A DNA stretch of 49,474 nucleotides from Verrucomicrobiales bacterium (GTDB lineage Bacteria > Verrucomicrobiota > Verrucomicrobiia > Limisphaerales > UBA9464), in assembly GCA_027489875.1 (NCBI GenBank), contig JAIXZE010000340.1:1-49474 (forward strand). The letters run 5' to 3'. Positions 26,197-41,719 of the stretch are shown in pieces; position 1 is the stretch's first letter, and each line of letters opens with the position of its first letter. Made by a program: the position numbers and the translations under genes. A model generated the notes under the pieces. It worked only from the letters and a program-made list of their open reading frames with translations, made no database searches and had not been told where the DNA came from.

Positions 26197-26213
26197 GTCC
26201 ACAGGCGGTGGAC
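26197..26213 (+). promoter_or_regulatory. Hairpin in the rplJ-rplL gap
   Basis: A perfect GTCCAC/GTGGAC stem with loop AGGCG lies 46 nt before rplL in a 125-nt gap. Larger spacing before rplL suggests separate control of L12, which is needed in several copies per ribosome. The role is inferred. Confidence 0.35.
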
Positions 26214-26258
26214 TAATCAGGGATCGCCGTCCCTTCGACGAGACGGAAAGAAAAGTAT

Positions 26259-26642
26259 ATGGCCGATATCAATGCATTGGTGGAAGAGCTCAGCAAGCTG
26301 ACGGTTCTGGAAGCTGCTGACCTGGTCAAGCAGTTGGAAACGAAGTGGGGTGTGACTGCCGCGGCTCCCGTGGCTGCCGCTGCTGCTGCTCCTGCCGGGG
26401 CTGCTGCTCCTGCCGAGGCTGCCAAGGACACCTTCGACGTCATTCTGGCCTCCGTGCCTGCTGACAAGAAGATTGGTGTCATCAAGGCTGTGCGCGAAGT
26501 GAAGGCCGGTCTGGGCCTCGCCGAAGCGAAGGCCTTGGTTGAGGGCGCTCCGAAGCCTGTCCTCGAAGGCGCGCCGAAGGCTGAAGCCGAAGCTGCCAAG
26601 AAGAAGCTCGAAGACGCCGGTGGCAAGGTGGAGCTCAAGTAG
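26259..26642 (+). CDS. rplL: Ribosomal protein bL12 (L7/L12)
   Basis: The protein has 127 residues. It is the flexible stalk protein that recruits translation GTPases. The N-terminal dimerisation region ([22 protein letters not shown]) leads to an Ala-rich hinge made of short [20 protein letters not shown] blocks. The C-terminal domain shows [25 protein letters not shown] and ends VELK. It is followed by the three-hairpin array before rpoB. Confidence 0.98.
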   Translation: MADINALVEELSKLTVLEAADLVKQLETKWGVTAAAPVAAAAAAPAGAAAPAEAAKDTFDVILASVPADKKIGVIKAVREVKAGLGLAEAKALVEGAPKPVLEGAPKAEAEAAKKKLEDAGGKVELK

Positions 26643-26656
26643 TCAGTTCTTCCAAC

Positions 26657-26689
26657 GAGGGGACGGTCCGATTCGTCGGCCGTCCCCTC
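26657..26689 (+). terminator. rplL-rpoB hairpin 1, candidate attenuator
   Basis: A 10-bp perfect stem, GAGGGGACGG (26657-26666) with CCGTCCCCTC (26680-26689), lies 15 nt after the rplL stop and is followed by CTTATTC. It resembles a partial terminator that would lower rpoBC relative to ribosomal-protein mRNA. Confidence 0.65.
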
Positions 26690-26761
26690 CTTATTCAGGA
26701 CTTGATTTGTCAATCGGATTATCGCTGGTATCTTTACCGACATTGAATCGGTAACCCAGTC

Positions 26762-26811
26762 CGACGAGTTCTGGCGCACGGAGATTGAACCCGGTGCGCT
26801 AGAACTCGTCG
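26762..26811 (+). promoter_or_regulatory. rplL-rpoB hairpin 2, long stem, candidate RNase III site or attenuator
   Basis: CGACGAGTTCTGGCGCAC (26762-26779) pairs over 18 positions with GTGCGCTAGAACTCGTCG (26794-26811), with one G-U pair and a 14-nt loop. TATTGTCTTTTC follows. In Escherichia coli the same gap has an RNase III cleavage site; equivalence is inferred. A weak promoter-like pair (TTGTCA 26707, TATCTT 26729) lies between hairpins 1 and 2. Confidence 0.6.
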
Positions 26812-26834
26812 TATTGTCTTTTCACTCGACACGT

Positions 26835-26852
26835 TCCCGCCGCGAGGCGGGA
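26835..26852 (+). promoter_or_regulatory. rplL-rpoB hairpin 3 upstream of the rpoB ribosome site
   Basis: TCCCGCC and GGCGGGA close a GCGA tetraloop of GNRA type 22 nt before the rpoB ATG. The ribosome site GAGGT lies between hairpin and start, so the stem does not cover it. Confidence 0.55.
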
Positions 26853-26874
26853 GCAAACTGAACACGAGGTCGCA

Positions 26875-30771
<3,897 letters not shown>

Positions 30772-30814
30772 GTTCCATCCACCCACAGAAACAGTCCTGC
30801 TGAATCCCTAAGTT

Positions 30815-34966
<4,152 letters not shown>

Positions 34967-34982
34967 AGTGAATTCAATCCAT

Positions 34983-35033
34983 CACCGGTGAACCGGTGAA
35001 TCCAAGGGCACTCCGAAAGGAGTGCCCTTTTTT
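34983..35033 (+). terminator. Intrinsic terminator of rpoBC
   Basis: An 11-bp perfect stem AAGGGCACTCC/GGAGTGCCCTT closes a GAAA tetraloop (35004-35029) and runs into TTTTTT. A smaller stem CACCGG/CCGGTG (34983-34998) precedes it. This is the clearest intrinsic terminator in the window. Confidence 0.95.
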
Positions 35034-35110
35034 CGTTCTGCGACTCCGCCGGGAGAGAAGAGGAGTGGGATAGGGAAGCGTGTCAGGAACCCTCGACGGT
35101 GGAGATCCGC

Positions 35111-35785
35111 TCAAGGGGACTTCTGGGCCGCACGCTGACGGAGCAGGGGTTCGATGGTTTTCCAGGCGTTGCTGGCGACAAGGTCGTGGCCGGTGGCTGT
35201 CGGATGGATGAGGTCCGGAAGGTTCAGTTCCGGAACACCTCCTACCCCCTCCAGGAGGTGGGGGATGAGATGCAATTGCTCGGCTTTGGCGACCTCCGGG
35301 AAGATCTGGCCGAACTTCTGGGAAAACTCGCGACCCATGGATGCTGGCATCTGCATTCCCGCGAGAACGATGGAGGCCGAGGGCCATTTGGCCCGGGTCT
35401 TCTGCACGATACCGACGAGGTTGGTCCTTGTGGCGGTGGGGGCCATGCCGCGGAGGCCGTCGTTGCCCCCAAGCTCGAGCACCAATACGTCCACGGGTTG
35501 TTTGAGGATCCAGTCGATCCGACGCAGGCCTCCAGCCGTGGTGTCGCCGGAGACGCCCGCGTTGATCACCGTGAAGGGGAGGCCGGCATCGCGTATCCGT
35601 GATTGAATGCGGTCAGGCCAGGATTCCCCTGCGCCGACGCCATATCCGGCGGCGAGGGAGTCGCCGAGGACCACGACGCGTTGGGTTGGCTTTGCAGATG
35701 GGCCCGTTTGATTGGCGGGCTCTGCCCCAAGGACGCACGCATGGACTGCGATGATCGAGAGTGCCAGTGGCAACAGGGATCGCAT
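35111..35785 (-). CDS. Secreted SGNH esterase, TesA-like
   Basis: The protein has 224 residues from ATG 35785; ATG 35797 would add four. A signal peptide ends near VLGA. Block I is VVVLGDSLAAGYG with Ser43, block II INAGVSGDTTAGGLRRI, block III LELGGNDGLRG, and block V DLIHPTATGH, so the catalytic set is complete. This matches the arylesterase/thioesterase I (TesA) family, periplasmic enzymes that cleave acyl esters and thioesters. It is the last minus-strand gene of the cluster and ends opposite the rpoC terminator. The 195-bp gap to the upstream gene shows nothing else. Confidence 0.88.
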   Translation of the reverse strand: MRSLLPLALSIIAVHACVLGAEPANQTGPSAKPTQRVVVLGDSLAAGYGVGAGESWPDRIQSRIRDAGLPFTVINAGVSGDTTAGGLRRIDWILKQPVDVLVLELGGNDGLRGMAPTATRTNLVGIVQKTRAKWPSASIVLAGMQMPASMGREFSQKFGQIFPEVAKAEQLHLIPHLLEGVGGVPELNLPDLIHPTATGHDLVASNAWKTIEPLLRQRAAQKSP

Positions 35786-35980
35786 GGATGGCACCATTCC
35801 CGTCCATGAGGTGTTCGTCAAAGGAAGGCCTGGTTGGGTGCATGCCTGAGCTGTGTGCATTTCAGGAGTCGGGGTTATCGATGGAGCGAAGGGGGCGGTT
35901 TCGTGCGGCGGTTGAGGTCCAGGCGGGCTCCAAAGTTTCGGAAGAACGCGCATTCCGGAAGCCAGCCTCGAGCAACGGGA

Positions 35981-38197
35981 TCAGGGTGCGATGGCCTGTG
36001 CTCGGAAGAACTGCACCCATGGGTCGTTGGGTTGGCTGTCCAGATAGAGCAGGGTGCCGGACGGGTCGGTGACTTCCATGGGAGGTGATGCGATCCAGTC
36101 GGTGAGGTTGGTTCCCCGGTCCAGTAGGAGGTGTTGGTCGAGTTCGCCGGTGAGCAGGAACAGGTTCGCCGAGGGTTCCGTGGGCCATTGGGCCAGCTTG
36201 GGAACGGTCGAAAGATCCGAGACGACTGCGCGCAGGATGGCACCGTCCGCGCCGACAGCGAGAAGACGTCCCCCAACGAAGGCGAGGCCTTGGAGGGATT
36301 TGGTGGTGATGGTGGCCAGCGAAGACCACTGGATGGCATTCGAGCTGCCGAGGACGGTGCCTTGATTCCCCACCGCGTAATAGGTGCCGTCGACGCAGAG
36401 GACATCATTGAGGTTGTTCGTGACGCCGGAGTTTCGGGAGGTCCATGTCAAACCGTCGGGGGAGGTCAGCAGGGTTCCATTGAAACCCACGGCGACGAAT
36501 TGGTTGTTGAGCCAGCGGGTGCGCCAGATCCATTGGGAGGTTCCCGAGGGAACCTTAGACCATGAGGATCCATCCGGACTGGAGAGCAGGGTTCCGTTTT
36601 CGCCGGAGGCGACCCAACGGGTAGGAGAAGCTTCGACCGAGGAGAGGAAGGTGGAGACGGGGGAGGCGAGGCGGGACCAGTTGCCTCCGTTGGTGGACGT
36701 GAGAAGGATCCCAGCCGAACCGCAGGCGACCCAGCGGGTCTTGTCCGCGGCGATTCCCTGAAGGGTGTTGGTCACACCTGAGGCTGAAGCGGACCAGGCG
36801 AGGCCGAGCGTGTTGATCTGGTTGGTCAGGACGACGGAGACCGCGACGCCGGCGGCATTGGTGTAGCGGTTGGTTGTGATGAGCGGTTCAAAGGCTGCGG
36901 TGCTTTGGGAGATGATCCCGGAAGAACCAACCGCAACGAGCCTGCCGGGCTGGGAGGCGACACCGAGGTACACGATGCCCGAGGCGTTTGTGGGGAGGAG
37001 GGCGGTGGACCAGGAAATGCCGCGATCGGATTGAAGGATGGTTGGACCATCTCCTACGGCGACGACGAGAGAGTTGGTAGTGGTCGTTGTGGTGATCACG
37101 ACCTGGCCGTTCGTGAACTGGGAGAAGGTATTGGTGGCTATGGACGTGTTTGTTGCCGCCGAGAAAAGCCAGCTGCGTGGCGGTGAGTCCGGAAGCGACC
37201 ACTGGAAGGACGACGTTGTGGTGGGGCGGACGCCTGTGAGGACCAACCCTGCGCGGCCAGCGAAAACGGCGGCATCGGTGTCCCAAAAACCCGCGAGGTA
37301 AGTGGCCTTTGGGGCGGGGGCCGAACGTCGCGTATCCGTTTCGTCGACCCATAGGTTGACGGCGAGTACTCCGGATCGGAGTTCGCTGTCACCAGCAATG
37401 AGGAGGGCTCCGGTGGGTTGGCCGGGGAGATCGGTGCGGACTTCGAGGGCGGCTGCGTAGAGGTCGCCGGTGGCTCCGCTGCTCACGTTGCGCCAGTTGG
37501 TTCCGTTGCCGGAACTGTCGACGACAACCGCTCCTCCTTCGCCGACGGCGACGAAGCCTGTGGGGGTGGCGATGACGCGATTGAGGTTGGCGGTGGTTCG
37601 GCTGTTTTGCCGGCTCCAGTTGATGCCGTTGGAACTGGTGGCGATCAGGCCGCCCTCTCCGACGGTGACGAAGATGCCATTCGAGCGCCAGGTGACCCCC
37701 CGCAGCCAGACGCCGTTGAAGTTGTTGGAGCGACGTAACCAGTTGGTTCCGTCATCCGAGGTGTAGATGGCAGCGTTGTCGCCGACGGCAACGGCGCGGG
37801 TAGCCGAAGCGGTGATGCCTTCCAGCCAATCGGTGGTGTTGAGGTCGATGGTCTTGAAGGATGAGAAATCTTCGCTGACGAGGAGGGTCCCGGATTGGCC
37901 GCTGGCAATGAGGAGACGGGCGGTATTGGTGGGTGTGTTGCCGAAGTAGGTGGCACTGCGGAGCCAGCGGGAGGTGCCGGTGTTTTCCCGGGTCCAGTTG
38001 ACGAGGTCCGTTGAGGTGAACAGTTGACCGTACTCCGCCACGGCAACGACCGGTTCGCCGGAGCGTACGGCGAGGTCGGCAATGTTCGCACCAAAGGGAA
38101 GGGGGTTGGACCAGCGCCAAAGCAGGTTTGTGGAAGCCGCTGAGAGCGGGAGGACACCGAGCAGGAGGAGCAGGCCAGCGCGGATCAGGATGTTCAT
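35981..38197 (-). CDS. Secreted YCF48/BNR-repeat beta-propeller protein
   Basis: The protein has 738 residues. ATG 38197 begins a signal peptide (MNILIRAGLLLLLGVLPLSA). The body is built from many repeats of the form FVAVGxxGxxxxSxDGxxW, for example FVTVGEGGLIATSSNGINW, FVAVGFNGTLLTSPDGLTW and YAVGNQGTVLGSSNAIQW. Such repeats form beta-propellers related to YCF48 and to BNR/Asp-box proteins. The last 65 residues (LFLLTGELDQHLLLDRGTNLTDW, then FFRAQAIAP; key part DRGTNLTDW) match the tail of the protein at 11910-16046. No sialidase active-site arginines were recognised. It follows the histidine kinase by 100 nt on the same strand. The function is unknown, possibly surface binding. Confidence 0.82.
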   Translation of the reverse strand: MNILIRAGLLLLLGVLPLSAASTNLLWRWSNPLPFGANIADLAVRSGEPVVAVAEYGQLFTSTDLVNWTRENTGTSRWLRSATYFGNTPTNTARLLIASGQSGTLLVSEDFSSFKTIDLNTTDWLEGITASATRAVAVGDNAAIYTSDDGTNWLRRSNNFNGVWLRGVTWRSNGIFVTVGEGGLIATSSNGINWSRQNSRTTANLNRVIATPTGFVAVGEGGAVVVDSSGNGTNWRNVSSGATGDLYAAALEVRTDLPGQPTGALLIAGDSELRSGVLAVNLWVDETDTRRSAPAPKATYLAGFWDTDAAVFAGRAGLVLTGVRPTTTSSFQWSLPDSPPRSWLFSAATNTSIATNTFSQFTNGQVVITTTTTTNSLVVAVGDGPTILQSDRGISWSTALLPTNASGIVYLGVASQPGRLVAVGSSGIISQSTAAFEPLITTNRYTNAAGVAVSVVLTNQINTLGLAWSASASGVTNTLQGIAADKTRWVACGSAGILLTSTNGGNWSRLASPVSTFLSSVEASPTRWVASGENGTLLSSPDGSSWSKVPSGTSQWIWRTRWLNNQFVAVGFNGTLLTSPDGLTWTSRNSGVTNNLNDVLCVDGTYYAVGNQGTVLGSSNAIQWSSLATITTKSLQGLAFVGGRLLAVGADGAILRAVVSDLSTVPKLAQWPTEPSANLFLLTGELDQHLLLDRGTNLTDWIASPPMEVTDPSGTLLYLDSQPNDPWVQFFRAQAIAP

Positions 38198-38297
38198 GCA
38201 GGGATTGGTTGGCACGCTAGGGAAGGTCCCGGGCATGGGCAAACCTGAGTTGGGGGGAAGTGTCGGGCCGCTTCGCGAGACGGCTCCTTGGTTTGCT

Positions 38298-39656
38298 TCA
38301 CGGAGCGGTAACGCCGTGGACGGCTTGCAGGCGTGATGCGGGCTGAGGACATGGCACACGGAGGCGAAATCGCGTGCAGCCCGGAACCGAGGAAACCAGA
38401 TCCAGGTCTCCGCCCATGTGGCGTGCGAGTTGTCGGCTGATCGCGAGTCCCAGTCCACTCCCGCCGGACTTGGTGGAAGACATCGGTGTAAACAGGCGCG
38501 GAACAAGGTCCGGGGGAAGTCCGGGGCCGTCGTCTTCCACCACGAACTCCCAGTTTGGTTCCCGGTAATCCGCGCGAATCCGGATGCTTCCGCCCACCTC
38601 CAGCACCTGGGCGGCGTTGGTGCCAAGGTTTTCGACGATCAGAAGGGTCAGATTGGCATTCCGGTTATCCAGCAAGGGGCCTTCCGTGTTGGCGGTCTCC
38701 CATCGAGTGGCAGCATGACACGACGGATGGTTGCGGATGCGTCGGACGGATTCCTGGATGATTTCGGCAACGGGAATCTCAAAGCCGGCGAGGCCCTGTT
38801 CATCGCGCAGGACGCGCACCACATCGTCGATCATCGCGCGCATGCGTCGGGCGGAGTCAGCGGCATCCCGTGAATCGCCGCCGTTGGCGACCACGCTCTG
38901 GAGCGCGGCGAGCGGATTGCGGAGGCCGTGGACGAGATGGGAGGCTACGGCCCCGATGGCGGAGGTCCTTGCGGCGAGGGAAAGCTCCCGGTTCGCCTGT
39001 TCCAGACGGGCCGAACGGTCGGCGAGAAGTCGGTTGGCGCGATCCAGCGAACGGAAGGCGCGGAGGAGGATGAAGGCCAGGGTTGCGCCGATGAGCACAA
39101 AGGCGACCCACACCTGGCGGAGGAGACTGGCGTCGAGACGGGCGTACTCCTGGGCAAGGTCCTGGCCGTCGAGCGTCAGGAAGGTGAATCCGACAACCTC
39201 CGTGGAACCGGAGGGACGCAGTGGGATCCACACGTCGAGACGTGGCTGTGGCTTTGGCCGGAATCCCACCATGGGTTGTGTGGAGGATTCAGAGAAATCC
39301 TTGGGAAGCAGGGCGGCGTTGGTATCGCCAAGGAAAGTGGCGAAGAGCCGTCCTTCGGGGCTGTAGGCTTGGACGGTTTCAACGCCTGGGAGATCAGGGA
39401 CGATCGAAGCGGCGATGATGGCGGCCAGTGGATCGTCGCCCGCGGCCGGGTTTTCCGGATCATCCAGTTCCTGCTGGATGAGGGCAGCGAGGACGCGGGC
39501 ATCGCGAACGGCGAGTTGTTGTCGGAGTTGATTGCGGAACGGGATGCGGACCGCGGCCATGGCGATGCCGAGGAGCACCAAGGCACCGATGACCGCAGCG
39601 GTTCCGGGGGGGAGTCGTTGCAGGAGGCGCACGGGGATTGGAAGTTCACGGGCCAT
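38298..39656 (-). CDS. Sensor histidine kinase, NtrB-like, with periplasmic loop
   Basis: The protein has 452 residues. One membrane helix lies at about 18-38 (TAAVIGALVLLGIAMAAV). A periplasmic sensor region of about 140 residues follows, then a second helix (VWVAFVLIGATLAFILL). The dimerisation domain carries the phosphoacceptor His243 in HLVHGLRNPLAAL. The ATPase domain shows the N box (VENLGTNAAQVL), G1 VEDDGPGLPPDL and G2 GGSGLGLAISRQL. Kinases of this type pair with sigma-54 response regulators; the one at 41720-43177 on the same strand is the likely partner, which is inference. Its 3' end is followed by the YCF48-like gene. Confidence 0.92.
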   Translation of the reverse strand: MARELPIPVRLLQRLPPGTAAVIGALVLLGIAMAAVRIPFRNQLRQQLAVRDARVLAALIQQELDDPENPAAGDDPLAAIIAASIVPDLPGVETVQAYSPEGRLFATFLGDTNAALLPKDFSESSTQPMVGFRPKPQPRLDVWIPLRPSGSTEVVGFTFLTLDGQDLAQEYARLDASLLRQVWVAFVLIGATLAFILLRAFRSLDRANRLLADRSARLEQANRELSLAARTSAIGAVASHLVHGLRNPLAALQSVVANGGDSRDAADSARRMRAMIDDVVRVLRDEQGLAGFEIPVAEIIQESVRRIRNHPSCHAATRWETANTEGPLLDNRNANLTLLIVENLGTNAAQVLEVGGSIRIRADYREPNWEFVVEDDGPGLPPDLVPRLFTPMSSTKSGGSGLGLAISRQLARHMGGDLDLVSSVPGCTRFRLRVPCPQPASRLQAVHGVTAP

Positions 39657-39719
39657 TGGAGGCGCGGCGAGGGATCCATTGATTGGACCCGGCGAAACGG
39701 AGGCTGGGCCTGTGCATGG

Positions 39720-40922
39720 TCAAAAGTCCACCTCGACGCCGGCCTGCCATGTGTTCGCGTGGTAGTCGTCCGCTTCCACGTTGGAGGTCTGGCGTTCGTG
39801 GAGGTACTCGGCGTAGGTGCGGAAGCGTGAAGTCCAGCGGTACTCGATGCGCACCTCGAACTCCTCCTCGACGCGGGTTCTGGGGACGGGGTCGAAGACC
39901 GAGACGATCTGGAGATCGAAGTCGTAGTTGGACTTCCGGACCAGTCCGCGGAACATCCATTTACCGGGTTCCATCTGTGCGCTCAGGGAACCGCCCGTGC
40001 GGGTGTAATCAGAGAAACCCTCGCCGTCCTCGACGCGCGCGATCCGAAAGACCCGAGCGGTGGTCTGGAGTTTGAGGGGCGCGTACCAGGTCTGCTTCCA
40101 TGAGGCTTCGTAGCGGGTGTCGAAGGTGGTGAGCAGGGTTCCGGAAAGGGGTTGTCCGAGAGGGTCGGTTTGCTGGCGGGTATCGAAGGGCCGCTCGATG
40201 TACTGGAAGGAGAGGTCGAAGCTGGAGTTCGTCTGGTATTGCCATCCGGCGGAGGCTTTCGGTCCGAATTCCCAGTAACTCGACACGGGTTCCTTGAAGT
40301 GTTGGCGGGTGAGGACGTATTCGGCCTGAAGGTAAAGGCGGCCGGGAAGGGGGTAGCGGATCGAAGGGGTGAGGATCAGGGCATGACCGGAGGCCCGGAT
40401 GGTTCCCGGTTGGCCGCCGAATTCCGAGGCGTCGAACACCTGCGCGGCGTGGAGGTGGGTGAACGTCAGTCCGGAAACCAGGTGGTTTCCAAAGTAGCGA
40501 TAGGAGGCCTGACTCAGCAGGACGAGTTCATGCTTGGCCTCGTCGACCTCGGGAGCGGGTCGCACGGGTTGGACGAAGCGGCGTTCGTCCCCGCTGAAGA
40601 AGATCGTGAACTGGTGCCCGTCGACCGGGAGTCGGGTCAGGAAATACTCGAGTCCGACCGTGACGATGGGCGTGTCGAGTGGTGTGAAGGGGGAAAGGAG
40701 CGGGTTGTCCTTGTAGCCGCCGCCGGCCTTGATCGTCAGCAGGGAGTCCCAGAGGGAAAGGCCAAGGGAATCCTCGTTCTCGCGGATGCCGGGCAGGTCG
40801 AAGGCCCCCGGGTGCGTCTGGAGCGGGAGGCACAGGAAGGCCGCCGCGATCAACCCGGCCCTGGAGGACGCGGGAAATCCAGAGGCGAGCGGAAGCGGCC
40901 AACGGCGTGAAAGCTGGTTCAT
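39720..40922 (-). CDS. Outer-membrane beta-barrel protein
   Basis: The protein has 400 residues from ATG 40922. The N-terminus (NQLSRRWPLPL then GLIAAAFLCLPLQTHPGA) is a signal peptide. Alternating strands with aromatic girdles follow, for example HELVLLSQASYRYFGNHLV, RLYLQAEYVLTRQHF and FEVRIEYRWTSRFRTYAEY. The protein ends AGVEVDF with the terminal Phe of outer-membrane proteins. It resembles the generic verrucomicrobial barrel with many short loops; no plug or TonB box is visible. Only 13 nt separate its start from the T-run of an upstream terminator, so its expression depends on read-through or an embedded promoter. The kinase gene starts 63 nt downstream. Confidence 0.8.
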   Translation of the reverse strand: MNQLSRRWPLPLASGFPASSRAGLIAAAFLCLPLQTHPGAFDLPGIRENEDSLGLSLWDSLLTIKAGGGYKDNPLLSPFTPLDTPIVTVGLEYFLTRLPVDGHQFTIFFSGDERRFVQPVRPAPEVDEAKHELVLLSQASYRYFGNHLVSGLTFTHLHAAQVFDASEFGGQPGTIRASGHALILTPSIRYPLPGRLYLQAEYVLTRQHFKEPVSSYWEFGPKASAGWQYQTNSSFDLSFQYIERPFDTRQQTDPLGQPLSGTLLTTFDTRYEASWKQTWYAPLKLQTTARVFRIARVEDGEGFSDYTRTGGSLSAQMEPGKWMFRGLVRKSNYDFDLQIVSVFDPVPRTRVEEEFEVRIEYRWTSRFRTYAEYLHERQTSNVEADDYHANTWQAGVEVDF

Positions 40923-40934
40923 GGCGGCGGACAC

Positions 40935-40970
40935 CAAAAAACCGGCGGCCGAGTTGGCCGCCGGTCTTTT
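40935..40970 (-). terminator. Strong hairpin terminator/attenuator before the barrel gene
   Basis: A perfect 10-bp stem ACCGGCGGCC/GGCCGCCGGT (40941-40965) with a five-base loop is followed on the minus strand by TTTTTT (40941 down to 40936). It lies 28 nt after the coiled-coil gene and 13 nt before the barrel gene. The other strand also reads a CTTTT tail. Confidence 0.85.
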
Positions 40971-40998
40971 CGGAACCCGTCAGGCGGGATGGGACGGT

Positions 40999-41457
40999 TC
41001 AGGGACGGCCGCCGCGGCCCTTGCCCTTGCCTTCGGTGCCACCGTCCACGGCGGGGCCGCTTTCCTTGAGCTTGGCGCGGAGATCGCGGACCTGCTCGCG
41101 GATGTCGGCGCGGAGCTGCTTGGTGTCATCAAGGAACTTCTCGCGGTTGGACTTCAGCTGCTCCTTGAGCTTGGCCTTGTCTTCGTCCGTGGCGCCCTTG
41201 ATCTGGGCGACGAGTGCCTTCTGGTCTTCGGCGAACTTCTTGGCGGCGTTCTGGTACTGCTCGACGAGGGCCTTCAGGTCATCGGGCAGGGTGACGTTAC
41301 GGGGAATGCCGAGCTTGGGCACTTCCACCTGCGGCGGGCGGCCACCGCGTTCGGGACGCTCCGGGCGGACGGGCGGGTCACCGGCGAAGACGCTGGAGAA
41401 GGAAGCGACCGCCGCGGCGGCGGCGAGGGCGAACGTGAGCTTGCGGAACGAGTTCAT
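40999..41457 (-). CDS. Small secreted coiled-coil protein
   Basis: The protein has 152 residues from ATG 41457. A signal peptide (MNSFRKLTFALAAAAAVASF, ending VFA) is followed by a Pro/Arg/Gly linker (DPPVRPERPERGGRPP). A highly charged helix of about 80 residues comes next (DDLKALVEQYQNAAKKFAEDQ, then KAKLKEQLKSNREKFLDDTKQL), and the end is GKGKGRGGRP. It would be a periplasmic coiled coil, in build like Spy/CpxP or OmpH-type chaperones, but it lacks the LTxxQ motif of Spy. It lies directly downstream of a good sigma-54 promoter and is the first gene under it. The function is unknown. Confidence 0.75.
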   Translation of the reverse strand: MNSFRKLTFALAAAAAVASFSSVFAGDPPVRPERPERGGRPPQVEVPKLGIPRNVTLPDDLKALVEQYQNAAKKFAEDQKALVAQIKGATDEDKAKLKEQLKSNREKFLDDTKQLRADIREQVRDLRAKLKESGPAVDGGTEGKGKGRGGRP

Positions 41458-41540
41458 GGAGTCTTGTGGTTGAACGTTGCGTGATGGACCGATCGCGGAC
41501 CGATGTTGCGGATCTGCTGGATCCATTCCTGATGATGTCC

Positions 41541-41559
41541 AATGCAGGCTGGATGCCAA
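41541..41559 (-). promoter_or_regulatory. Sigma-54 promoter driving the coiled-coil/barrel/kinase cluster
   Basis: On the minus strand TTGGCATCCAGCCTGCATT has the invariant GG and GC of the -24/-12 boxes at the required 10-nt spacing, and TGGCA and TGCA match the consensus further. The predicted start near 41532 leaves a leader of about 75 nt. The gene upstream codes for a sigma-54 activator. Confidence 0.7.
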
Positions 41560-41652
41560 GGAGCGGGGGTTGGTGTCTGTGTTGTAAGTGGCTTGTTATG
41601 ATTTTATTAGAGACTTCATCTCCTTCGGATCCCGTGTGGGGTTTGCGCCGAA

Positions 41653-41702
41653 CGGGGGCTTTGCCCCGGGGGTTGGCTTTCCTGTTGGGGATATTCCCCC
41701 AA
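41653..41702 (-). promoter_or_regulatory. Inverted repeats upstream of the sigma-54 promoter, candidate enhancer or regulator-gene terminator
   Basis: TTGGGG/CCCCAA around ATATTC (41685-41702) and GGGGC/GCCCC around TTT (41655-41667) lie 95-170 nt upstream of the sigma-54 promoter, the usual distance for activator sites. They also lie just after the stop of the regulator gene and could end its transcript. Confidence 0.35.
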
Positions 41703-41719
41703 TCTCCGCCGCGGGAACT

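Noticed and set aside
35786..35953. Longer N-terminus for the TesA-like esterase
   Set aside because: The upstream residues are Pro/Thr-rich without homology and the signal peptide starts at 35785 or 35797.
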